Shown: one piece after another, positions 7,416 through 14,260 of the stretch
How the letters are laid out: every line of letters begins with the position of its first letter
Numbering within the stretch: the first letter of the stretch is position 1
Assembly: GCA_002474345.1 (NCBI GenBank)
Contig: DKQD01000112.1
Coordinates: forward strand, 3,307 to 21,443
DNA: 18,137 nt
Reading direction: 5' to 3'
Origin: Bacteriovoracaceae bacterium UBA7317
GTDB lineage: Bacteria > Bdellovibrionota > Bacteriovoracia > Bacteriovoracales > Bacteriovoracaceae
The notes under the pieces: generated by a model
Told to the model about the DNA's origin: nothing
The model's input: the letters and a program-made list of their open reading frames with translations, nothing else
The model's database searches: none
Made by a program: the position numbers and the translations under genes

Positions 7416-10397
7416 ATGCCTAAAAAGATTTTTGAATTGGCCAAAGAAATGGGAATTGGACCTCTTGACCTGGTTGAGGAGTTAAAGGTTAAAGGTTTTT
7501 CCGTTAGAAATCATATGACAAGTTTGTCAGATGAAGACTTGGCTAAAGTAGATGAACTTTACAAAGCGAAAAGTACAACGGCATCAAAGAAAAAGAAAAA
7601 AGTAGTTAAGAAAAAGGTTGCTAAAAAGAAGGTTGCGGCTAAAAAGACTGCGACCAAAAAAACAACCAAAGTTGAAGATAAGAAAGCCGCCGTGAAAGTT
7701 GCCTCAGAAGAAAAAGTTGGTGATGAGGATGGTGGAAAAAAAGCTGTTGCCAGAAAAAGAACTCTTATTAGGAAAAAGACGGCTGCTTCAGCTAAATCAA
7801 AACCTATAGAAGGTACTGCTAGCTCAGAGGATGCTCCTGAACAGTATTCTGACTCGTTTGTTAGCGTTAAAGTGGACGAAAAAAATACAGAGGAAGCTGT
7901 TAAAGCGGCAGAGCAAAGTACTATTTCTAGTGATGGAACAATGGCTGAAGGCCTTAACTCAGAGGAAGCCTCTATTGTTGAAGATGGTTCGCCTTCAAAA
8001 CAAAATGAAGACAGAAAACCAGAAACTGATGCTAGACCAAGTTTAGGTTTAAGAGTTGTATCAAGACCAGAGAAAGCTTTAGAATCTATAAAAAAGCAAG
8101 TTTCTGAAAAAGTAAGAGAAGAAAAAACTGAGAAGAGAGAAGAGCCTGAAGATGGTAAGGAGTATTATAAAGAGAAGGTGCATAGGTTTACGCCTATCTA
8201 CACTCCACCTGCAAGAAAGGCTGAAAGTGGTGAAGAGACCTCATCTCGATCAGATTCGGCAAAGGCTGGAAAAGAACTTAAAAGCCCTGCTGATCCAGAA
8301 GTTGAACTTTCTTCTGGCAAGAGGTCAGAAGCCGCCGGCGAGTCCAAGAAAAGGCTTGGTGGTCTTGCTTCAATGATGTCGACCAAAAAAACGACAATTA
8401 ATAGGGCCCAGACATTAACTCAATCTCGAGCGGATTCAGAGTTAAAGTCCTATGGAGCTTTGGGGTCTTTAGGAAGACCACTTTATACACAAGTTAAGCG
8501 TAAGAAAATTTTTCATGGACTGAGTGGGAAAACCCAAATTACAACTGTCAAAGAGTCTAAAAGAGTGATCCATTTATATAAAGGTGTTTACCTGGAAGAG
8601 CTGGCTAAAAAATTAAACATTAAATTTGATGACCTTGTTAATAAGGCCCTTGAGTTAAACTTGCTTATTAAGCCAGGTGATTATGTTGGTGTTAAGTTAG
8701 CTGAGGAAATTGCTGGCTTATATAATTTTAGAGTTGAAAACAAAGCCTTTAATGAGGATAAAGTCCTAGGCCGCGAGTTGCTTGATGAAGATCAGAAAAG
8801 TAAGCTGCCTCTTAGAAATCCAATTATTACAATTATGGGTCACGTTGACCACGGGAAAACAACTCTTTTGGATCATATAAGAGATGCTAAAGTCGCTGAT
8901 GGTGAGGCTGGTGGAATTACACAGCATATTGGTGCATATTCCGTTAATGTTCAGGATAAAGTTTTAACCTTCTTGGATACACCAGGTCATGCTGCGTTTG
9001 CTTCAATGAGACAAAGGGGCGCAAATGTTACAGATATTGTTGTCCTCGTCGTTGCCGCTGATGATAGCATTATGCCTCAGACAAAAGAGTCTATACGCTT
9101 TTGTCAGAATGCAGGTGTTCCAATAATTGTTGCTATAAATAAAATGGATAAAGAAGCTGCGAACCCTGATCGAGTCAAAAACGACTTGGCAGAGTTTGGC
9201 ATAACTCCTGAAGATTGGGGTGGAGACACAATGTTTGTCCCTATTTCCGCTTTAAAGGGAGATGGTGTTGATTCACTACTAGAGTCAATTTCTCTACTCG
9301 CAGAAATGCAGGAGCTTCGTGCAGAACCTAAAGGTAAGGCTGAAGGAATCGTTATTGAATCAAAAATTGAGCCTGGGCGTGGCCCGGTCGCTACAGTTCT
9401 CGTTCAGAAAGGAACACTCAAAAAAGGTGATAGTATAGTTGTTGGTGAAAGCTTTGGTCGGGCCCGTAGCATGATTAATCATCTTGGAGAGGTTTTGCCC
9501 AAAGCAGGTCCTTCTACACCGGTTCAAATCTTTGGCCTTGATAACCCTCCAACTCCAGGAGACATGCTTAACGTTGTTAAAAATGAAAGAGAAGCTAAAA
9601 AGGTTGTTCAAAACAGAGTCAATGAGCGGAAAGAAACTTCCTCTGCAGACAGTGGGCCAACAGTATCTCTTGAAGACTTCTTTTCAATGGGTCCTGCAGA
9701 AGGGGCTGAAAAGAAAGAGCTTAATTTGATTATTAGATCAGATGTCCAAGGGTCCTATGAAGCAATTAAGGAGGCCTTACTTTCCTTATCTAACAAAGAA
9801 GTTGCAGTTAAAGTTGTAGGTGGTGGTGTCGGCCCAATCAATGACTCAGACGTTAATTTAGCTGAGTCTGCTGGAGCTGTTATTCTAGGTTTTAATATGA
9901 GACCTCTAACGACTGCGAGAAAATTGTCTGAAGACCTAAAGGTTGATGTCAAAACATATTCTATAATTTATGAGCTTATTAATGATATAAAGCTTGCGCT
10001 TGAAGGTCTTCTTGACCCCGAGTTTGAGGAAAAATATATCGGAAGAGCAGAAGTTAAAGATACTTTCGTTATTCCTAAGATTGGGACGATTGCTGGCTCT
10101 ATGGTCATTGATGGAAAGATTATGGAAGGATGTCATATTCGCCTTCTTAGAAATGGAAAAATTCTGTTTGATGGAAAAATGTCATCTTTAAAAAGATTTA
10201 AAGACGATGTTAAGGAAGTCAAAAATGGATTTGAGTGTGGAATTGGTCTTGAGAACTATAATGACATAAAAGTTGCGGACTTATTCGAAGCATATATGAT
10301 GGTTGAAAGAAAGAGAAAGCTTGAGGATGTTGAAAAGGAAGAAGGTCATGCTTCTTCTTCTAAAGCCGAAGGTCTCTCATCTCCTTTGTCTCTTTGA
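7416..10397 (+). CDS. infB: Translation initiation factor IF-2
   Basis: GTPase that places fMet-tRNA on the 30S subunit and promotes subunit joining. I start at ATG 7416 (MPKKIFELAKEMG), with AGGGAG seven bases upstream, rather than the adjacent in-frame TTG at 7413. Residues 1-50 form an IF2-N domain. A Lys/Ala-rich stretch (about 51-90) and a long charged, disordered linker follow. A second IF2-N-like domain (about 388-445, VYLEELAKKLNIKFDDLV) precedes the G domain: G1 GHVDHGKTT from 475, G3 DTPGHAAF, G4 NKMDK from 575, and G5 ISALKGDG. Domains II, III and C2 complete the protein, which runs to 993 residues, at the long end for the family because of the linker. It is followed 24 bases later by rbfA. 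Confidence 0.98.
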   Translation: MPKKIFELAKEMGIGPLDLVEELKVKGFSVRNHMTSLSDEDLAKVDELYKAKSTTASKKKKKVVKKKVAKKKVAAKKTATKKTTKVEDKKAAVKVASEEKVGDEDGGKKAVARKRTLIRKKTAASAKSKPIEGTASSEDAPEQYSDSFVSVKVDEKNTEEAVKAAEQSTISSDGTMAEGLNSEEASIVEDGSPSKQNEDRKPETDARPSLGLRVVSRPEKALESIKKQVSEKVREEKTEKREEPEDGKEYYKEKVHRFTPIYTPPARKAESGEETSSRSDSAKAGKELKSPADPEVELSSGKRSEAAGESKKRLGGLASMMSTKKTTINRAQTLTQSRADSELKSYGALGSLGRPLYTQVKRKKIFHGLSGKTQITTVKESKRVIHLYKGVYLEELAKKLNIKFDDLVNKALELNLLIKPGDYVGVKLAEEIAGLYNFRVENKAFNEDKVLGRELLDEDQKSKLPLRNPIITIMGHVDHGKTTLLDHIRDAKVADGEAGGITQHIGAYSVNVQDKVLTFLDTPGHAAFASMRQRGANVTDIVVLVVAADDSIMPQTKESIRFCQNAGVPIIVAINKMDKEAANPDRVKNDLAEFGITPEDWGGDTMFVPISALKGDGVDSLLESISLLAEMQELRAEPKGKAEGIVIESKIEPGRGPVATVLVQKGTLKKGDSIVVGESFGRARSMINHLGEVLPKAGPSTPVQIFGLDNPPTPGDMLNVVKNEREAKKVVQNRVNERKETSSADSGPTVSLEDFFSMGPAEGAEKKELNLIIRSDVQGSYEAIKEALLSLSNKEVAVKVVGGGVGPINDSDVNLAESAGAVILGFNMRPLTTARKLSEDLKVDVKTYSIIYELINDIKLALEGLLDPEFEEKYIGRAEVKDTFVIPKIGTIAGSMVIDGKIMEGCHIRLLRNGKILFDGKMSSLKRFKDDVKEVKNGFECGIGLENYNDIKVADLFEAYMMVERKRKLEDVEKEEGHASSSKAEGLSSPLSL

Positions 10398-10421
10398 GGA
10401 AAGCTTTTGTAGAGGTTTAAA

Positions 10422-10781
10422 ATGGCAAAGCAAAAAGCATTTAAAAAGGAAAAATATCAAGAAGGGCTTATTAAAGAAATAAACCTTATTTTTAGAAGTG
10501 AAATTAAAGACTCTAGGCTAACTTTTGTTTCAATAACCAAGGTTGAGTTAAATAGTGACTACTCTGTTGCGAAAGTTTATTGGGATACTTTTGACTCCTC
10601 AAAAAGAGGTGACGCAAAAAAAGCGCTTGATAATGCTGTAGGAAAAGTTAGAGGTCTTCTTGCTTCAAGGCTTAAGGCAAGGCATACTCCAGCCATTGAG
10701 TTCTATTATGACTCTCAGTTTGAATCCGAAAAGAAAATAGATGACCTTCTAAGTTCTAACAATGATAAGGGTGGCCACTAA
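10422..10781 (+). CDS. rbfA: 30S ribosome-binding factor RbfA
   Basis: Cold-shock-associated assembly factor that binds the pre-30S near 16S helix 1. The 119-residue product has the KH-like RbfA pattern: a basic N-terminus, the helix YQEGLIKEINLIFRSEI, strands LTFVSITKVELNSDYSVAKVYW, the helix containing DNAVGKVRGLLASRLKARHTP, and the closing IEFYYDSQFE strand with helix KKIDDLLSS. AGAGG lies about seven bases before the ATG. It sits between infB and truB as in many bacteria. The DHH-type phosphoesterase gene often found between rbfA and truB is absent here. Confidence 0.95.
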   Translation: MAKQKAFKKEKYQEGLIKEINLIFRSEIKDSRLTFVSITKVELNSDYSVAKVYWDTFDSSKRGDAKKALDNAVGKVRGLLASRLKARHTPAIEFYYDSQFESEKKIDDLLSSNNDKGGH

Positions 10782-10848
10782 GAGTCCTAAGTCTACCAAG
10801 TAAAAATGAACTTTGGACCTCTTATTTTTTTTATTTTTTGAAGAGATT

Positions 10849-11832
10849 ATGACCATGCTCCGTTCTGTTCCCGAAGGGCCTTTTGTTTTAAATGTTTACA
10901 AACCAAGTGGAGTGACTTCAGCGCATGTTGTAAATCGCTTTAAGCATATGCTGCCAAAAAAAACCAAAATTGGTCATTTTGGGACTCTTGATCCCTTTGC
11001 CTCTGGGGTTCTCCTTTTAGGCATTGGAGGTGCTTCAAAAATAAATGATTTTGTTCACAAGTACCTTCCAAAAACATACCTGGCCTTGGGACGGTTTGGT
11101 TCTCAAACGGACACTGGTGATTACACAGGGTGCGTGATTCGTGAGAAGAGATCTTCTTTCTCAATTGAATCCTTGAAAGAGTTAAAAGATATTAACGATA
11201 ATTTAAAGACTAAGTTTTTGGGAAATTACTATCAAACACCGCCCTCATTTTCAGCTGTGAAGTATAAAGGAAAGGCCCTCTATAAGTGGGCACGTGAGGG
11301 GGCAATCATTAAAAAAGACCCTGTTCTTAGGGAAATTTATAAGTTAGAGGTCCTTCCGGCAAAGGCCCCTTATTTTCTTTTTAGGGTTCAAGTAAGCTCT
11401 GGTACTTACATACGTACTTTGTTTGAAGATATTGCAGATTGTTTAGGTGAGGTTGGAACTCTTGCGGCGTTAACTAGGGAGTCAATAGGGAAGATTTCCA
11501 TCAAAGATGCCTTAAATGAGAAAGGCTGGTTACCTAAAGGAGAGAGGTTTAGAACAACTTTGGATTGGTCACCTCATTGCCTTTTGAGAATGGATGAAAT
11601 TCTTCCTTTTAAGAAGGCAATTTTAAGTCCACCGAATGACTTGGGTTATATAAATGGAAAACAAATTTGTAGAAACCGAGTTGCTAGTTGGGCAAAAGAG
11701 TCTTTTGACCAAGGAAAGATTGTTGAGCCAATATGGATTACTAATCAAGAGGGCAAACTCTTAGGTTTATCGAGAGAAGAAAAAGGTTTTTTTTCGCCCT
11801 ATTTTAATTTGCCCACAAAGTCTCATTTTTAA
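10849..11832 (+). CDS. truB: tRNA pseudouridine(55) synthase TruB
   Basis: Converts U55 in the T-loop of most tRNAs to pseudouridine. The catalytic motif is GHFGTLDPFASG, with nucleophile D48 and H43 of the preceding loop. Further family blocks are KTYLALGRFGSQTDTGD, YQTPPSFSAVKYKGKALYKW and VSSGTYIRTLFEDIA. I place the start at ATG 10849, which has GAAGAG just upstream, giving 327 residues. An in-frame TTG at 10813 would add a hydrophobic MDLLFFLFFEEI leader that family members lack, and an ATG at 10855 is also possible. The C-terminal 90 residues past the catalytic domain are only loosely conserved. Last gene of the rimP cluster. No strong intrinsic terminator is visible downstream. Confidence 0.94.
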   Translation: MTMLRSVPEGPFVLNVYKPSGVTSAHVVNRFKHMLPKKTKIGHFGTLDPFASGVLLLGIGGASKINDFVHKYLPKTYLALGRFGSQTDTGDYTGCVIREKRSSFSIESLKELKDINDNLKTKFLGNYYQTPPSFSAVKYKGKALYKWAREGAIIKKDPVLREIYKLEVLPAKAPYFLFRVQVSSGTYIRTLFEDIADCLGEVGTLAALTRESIGKISIKDALNEKGWLPKGERFRTTLDWSPHCLLRMDEILPFKKAILSPPNDLGYINGKQICRNRVASWAKESFDQGKIVEPIWITNQEGKLLGLSREEKGFFSPYFNLPTKSHF

Positions 11833-11883
11833 TTCGGAGCAACTTTAAAAATCCCTTTACTAGAGTTAAAACAAAATTAATTG

Positions 11884-11898
11884 ATAGATAATATCTAT
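11884..11898. promoter_or_regulatory. Perfect 7+1+7 palindrome upstream of the ferredoxin promoter
   Basis: ATAGATA (11884-11890), one central base, then TATCTAT (11892-11898). It ends 11 bases before the -35 element, at a position typical of an activator or other protein-binding site. It is AT-only apart from one G/C pair, so chance occurrence in AT-rich intergenic DNA is possible. Confidence 0.3.
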
Positions 11899-11909
11899 TG
11901 GTTTCCGTA

Positions 11910-11938
11910 TGGAAAATCGTTGTTTTGTCTGTTATAAT
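11910..11938 (+). promoter_or_regulatory. Promoter of the membrane ferredoxin gene
   Basis: TGGAAA (11910-11915) and a perfect TATAAT (11933-11938) with a 17-base spacer. The transcript would begin near 11945, about 58 bases ahead of the GTG start at 12003. This argues against any start upstream of 11945. Confidence 0.65.
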
Positions 11939-11990
11939 TGGTGTTAATCGATTAGGACAAGATAGTTATTACAATACAGTTTGGGTTTGT

Positions 11991-11996
11991 GAGGAG
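11991..11996 (+). promoter_or_regulatory. Ribosome binding site fixing the GTG start at 12003
   Basis: GAGGAG with a six-base gap to GTG at 12003. No comparable site precedes the earlier in-frame start at 11898, which would also lie upstream of the promoter. Confidence 0.75.
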
Positions 11997-12002
11997 TTTT
12001 GC

Positions 12003-12842
12003 GTGAATGTCGTACTTATTTCTATGGTGATAGCCATAATTTTGGCCCTAGGTTTGTTGGTTTCTCTTGGAGGCTTGAGTCTTCTTTCAGGGGCCATGGA
12101 ATTCTTCTTTGGAGGTCCTAAAGTAGAGCTTCTTAAAACGGGGCTTGGAGAAAGTGGCTTCGCCTTTGGGTTCCGGTGGAATGATGAGAAGGAACCTGCC
12201 AAGTTTGATCAAATTAAGCTTAGGCTATTTAATCCTTTTGGTGAGCCGACGCAGGTTGAAGTGACTAAACAATTCACCCCACAGGGCAAGAGCTTCGCTA
12301 TGGATATGGATTTTGGTAAGGGGTTTAGCAGTTTTATGAAGGCAAAGGGCCTCAATTCTGCTTTAGTTCAGATCGAAATTTCCTCAACAAAAAATGGAAT
12401 TTTTCACCAATTTGATATGAAGGGGCATGGGTTCCTTCGGAAGTTAAGTGAGGCATCTCAAACAGCAGAAGAGTTCCAAACTAAGCATAAGGATGAGAAG
12501 AAGCAGCCAATCTATTTTCAGACAAAGAGAAGCTTCATAGCTGATCCCATTCCAGAATCAAATAAAAAATTAAAAATCGCCACAAACCCTGAGTTTGCTG
12601 GTGAATTTGCTGCAGCAGGGGGACAGGCAGCAGCCTCCGTGGAAAACTTTGCCGTTTCTAAGGTCTGGATTGATCCAGGTTGTATCGTTTGTGATGCTTG
12701 TGAAGGCATCTATCCGGAGGTCTTTGAGGTTACGGAAGAGACTTGTCTTATACGCCCTGACGCTCCTATGAATGATGGATTAAGAATCGTAGAAGCTGCA
12801 GAAGCTTGCCCTGTAGAAGTTATAAAATATACCAAAGCCTAA
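12003..12842 (+). CDS. Membrane-anchored [4Fe-4S] ferredoxin-domain protein
   Basis: A 279-residue protein starting at GTG 12003. Residues 2-30 (MNVVLISMVIAIILALGLL and following) form one membrane helix. Residues about 38-170 form an unrecognised soluble domain rich in strands (ELLKTGLGESGFAFGFRW, KLRLFNPFGEPTQVEV, LVQIEISSTKNGIFHQFDM). A linker follows, ending in an Ala-rich patch (AGEFAAAGGQAAA). The C-terminal domain from about 218 is a single-cluster ferredoxin: C227-x2-C230-x2-C233 and C269-Pro, the standard ligand set for one [4Fe-4S] cluster, with GIYPEVFEV following the third Cys as in small ferredoxins. It presumably carries electrons at the inner membrane; the partner is unknown. 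It is monocistronic, with its own promoter and a strong terminator. Confidence 0.75.
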   Translation: MNVVLISMVIAIILALGLLVSLGGLSLLSGAMEFFFGGPKVELLKTGLGESGFAFGFRWNDEKEPAKFDQIKLRLFNPFGEPTQVEVTKQFTPQGKSFAMDMDFGKGFSSFMKAKGLNSALVQIEISSTKNGIFHQFDMKGHGFLRKLSEASQTAEEFQTKHKDEKKQPIYFQTKRSFIADPIPESNKKLKIATNPEFAGEFAAAGGQAAASVENFAVSKVWIDPGCIVCDACEGIYPEVFEVTEETCLIRPDAPMNDGLRIVEAAEACPVEVIKYTKA

Positions 12843-12870
12843 CAATCAATAAATAATGAGTTTTTTTGAG

Positions 12871-12901
12871 AGGAGTTCCTTATGGGGAGCTCCTTTTTTT
12901 T
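12871..12901 (+). terminator. Intrinsic terminator of the ferredoxin gene
   Basis: AGGAGTTCC (12871-12879) pairs with GGAGCTCCT (12886-12894), nine pairs including one G-U, around a six-base loop and followed by eight T. On the opposite strand only a displaced T tract is lacking, so it mainly serves the plus-strand gene; the convergent gene ends at 12910. Confidence 0.9.
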
Positions 12902-12909
12902 GTAGTAGG

Positions 12910-13590
12910 TTACTTGCTTTCGAGAAGGTTAGATAAGAGAAGTTCTTTCAATCCTTGTTGATTTTCCTCCCAAATCTTTCTAAGTGATACATCCTCTGAT
13001 AATAATGGGCATTCAAATGTAAGAACTGGGGCCTTGTATTTTTCTGGTCCATACTCACCAAGAGACCCGGGAGTTGGGTGGCCTTCAATTTCAGCTACCA
13101 CTGGGTAGGAATTATAAGACTCTAAAAATTGAGCAACTTTTTCACAATCTCCGTTAAAGTTTAACATCGGTTTCCAAGAGTGGAAGCTAATAATTATTCT
13201 TGGAGGATACTTTTGGAAGAGCTTTTCAAGAAATTGATTCTCAGGCTCACTGAGAGCTTTTTCTCCAGGAAAGTATTTTTTTTCCCTAGCTTCGGAGGAC
13301 CAGTTTTTAGTGGGGTAATTTCTGTTAAGGTCGACCCCGTGTGAGTTGACCCTTGTGCTTGCTCTATAGCCGTCGACATTCAATATCGGTAAAATAATAA
13401 ATGGTAAATTTACATCTTCATCTTCTTTAAGCCAGTCAAAAAGCTGCTGAAGGACGTAGACACCTTCCACTTCATCCCCATGTGTTCCTGCGACCAGGTA
13501 TACATAATTGCTTGCTTTATTTTCTGAGCGGAAGCAAGGTATTTCGTCTCCTTCCACACTTCTCCCAGGCTTTAGGGATAAAAACTCCAT
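12910..13590 (-). CDS. M14-family zinc carboxypeptidase, MpaA-like
   Basis: A 226-residue M14 metallopeptidase with no signal peptide, so probably cytoplasmic. Zinc ligands are H37 and E40 (GTHGDEVEG) and H137 (SFHSW). NVDGYRASTRVNSHGVDLNRNYP (71-93) carries the Asn-Arg substrate carboxylate site, and E193 in LTFECP is the catalytic glutamate. The set and spacing resemble MpaA, which cleaves the gamma-D-Glu-mDAP bond of murein tripeptide during peptidoglycan recycling; other M14 peptidases remain possible. I start at ATG 13590, which shares one base with the stop of the upstream gene (TGATG) and has GAGGAG about eight bases upstream; a TTG immediately before it is also in frame. In a predator, such an enzyme could help consume prey wall peptides (speculation). 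Confidence 0.82.
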   Translation of the reverse strand: MEFLSLKPGRSVEGDEIPCFRSENKASNYVYLVAGTHGDEVEGVYVLQQLFDWLKEDEDVNLPFIILPILNVDGYRASTRVNSHGVDLNRNYPTKNWSSEAREKKYFPGEKALSEPENQFLEKLFQKYPPRIIISFHSWKPMLNFNGDCEKVAQFLESYNSYPVVAEIEGHPTPGSLGEYGPEKYKAPVLTFECPLLSEDVSLRKIWEENQQGLKELLLSNLLESK

Positions 13591-14087
13591 CAATCATTCT
13601 CCTCAAGGACATATACTGCAGATTGTCCGGGCGTTTCTTCCACTTCAACTTCTAGCTTGGGAAAAGTAAAGGAAAACCTTTCTTTTACTTTCTTCCTAAT
13701 TTCATATGAAATGTAAATGGCCAACCTCTCTGAACTTGTGTTTGAGATGGGTAAAATAATGACATCCTGTATAGGAAAGATAAATTGGCTGTTGTCAGGA
13801 GTCAAACATAAGATTTGCTTTTCAGATTGTTCTATTTTGAGCGATGGGTTTTCCCCAGGTAATAGGAGTCGATGATCCAGAGAGTCACAAACTTCTCTGA
13901 CAATAGGCTTTATATCAAGAAAGTCAAAAACCATATCTGATGTTTGGAGAGGAGCATTACCTTTAATTTGGACTCTATAATTATGACCATGAAGAGGCTC
14001 CCTTTCGCCATTTTCAAAAATAAGAAAATGGGAAGAGGAAAAATTAAAATATTGCTTGTACACTCTGATTGAGAAATCTTTTTTCAA
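13590..14087 (-). CDS. 6-pyruvoyl-tetrahydropterin synthase / QueD family protein, possible PTPS-III
   Basis: A 165-residue T-fold enzyme. Zinc ligands are H20 (SSSHF), H33 and H35 (LHGHNY). Further family blocks are VFDFLDIKPIV, SLDHRLLLP with D71-H72, NTSSERLA, and the pterin-binding glutamate in VEVEETPGQSAVY (150-151). The catalytic Cys that QueD and animal PTPS carry a few residues before HGH is absent: the stretch is ENGEREPLHGH, leaving Glu30 in an ExxHGH arrangement. This arrangement is described for PTPS-III, which stands in for the folate enzyme FolB. About 30 extra residues sit between LDHRLLLP and NTSSERLA. The start is TTG 14087 with GGAG five bases upstream; no other start fits. 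It overlaps the M14 peptidase gene by one base. Confidence 0.8.
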   Translation of the reverse strand: MKKDFSIRVYKQYFNFSSSHFLIFENGEREPLHGHNYRVQIKGNAPLQTSDMVFDFLDIKPIVREVCDSLDHRLLLPGENPSLKIEQSEKQILCLTPDNSQFIFPIQDVIILPISNTSSERLAIYISYEIRKKVKERFSFTFPKLEVEVEETPGQSAVYVLEEND

Positions 14088-14195
14088 AAGGGCTCCAGCA
14101 AAACATCCATGAATAACAAGAAAGTATCGTTACCATGAGGACAAAGTTCTGAAAAGAAAAGACTTATAGTTAGACCTTAAAAGAGGAAAAAAAAG

Positions 14196-14224
14196 TTTTC
14201 ATTAAATTATGCTTAGGCTATGAT
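14196..14224 (+). promoter_or_regulatory. Candidate promoter of tyrS
   Basis: TTTTCA (14196-14201) and TATGAT (14219-14224), 17 bases apart. The transcript would start near 14231, 30 bases ahead of the TTG at 14261. It lies in the 173-base divergent region between tyrS and the PTPS gene, where I saw no comparably good minus-strand promoter. Confidence 0.5.
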
Positions 14225-14260
14225 CACACGTGTAAAACTAATGAATATAGATAAGGGTGC

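Noticed and set aside
7564..7690. AAA/AAG-rich stretch in infB as a separate repeat element
   Set aside because: It encodes the Lys/Ala-rich linker common in IF2 proteins; codons vary and no fixed DNA unit is repeated.
8198..8386. Antisense open frame within infB
   Set aside because: It lies opposite the low-complexity linker of IF2, has no recognisable protein features, and is a shadow of the coding frame.
10806..10841. An 11-codon micro-ORF (MNFGPLIFFIF) ending eight bases before truB as a leader peptide
   Set aside because: It has no ribosome binding site, no codon pattern typical of attenuation peptides and no terminator after it; most likely chance in T-rich DNA.
11898..12002. Longer N-terminus for the ferredoxin protein starting at 11898
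   Set aside because: It would begin upstream of the TGGAAA/TATAAT promoter and has no ribosome binding site, whereas GTG 12003 has GAGGAG at ideal distance.
14088..14195. Minus-strand promoter for the PTPS gene (TATAAG with a T-rich -35)
   Set aside because: The -35 is only a run of T and the match is no better than expected in AT-rich DNA, so it was not annotated.
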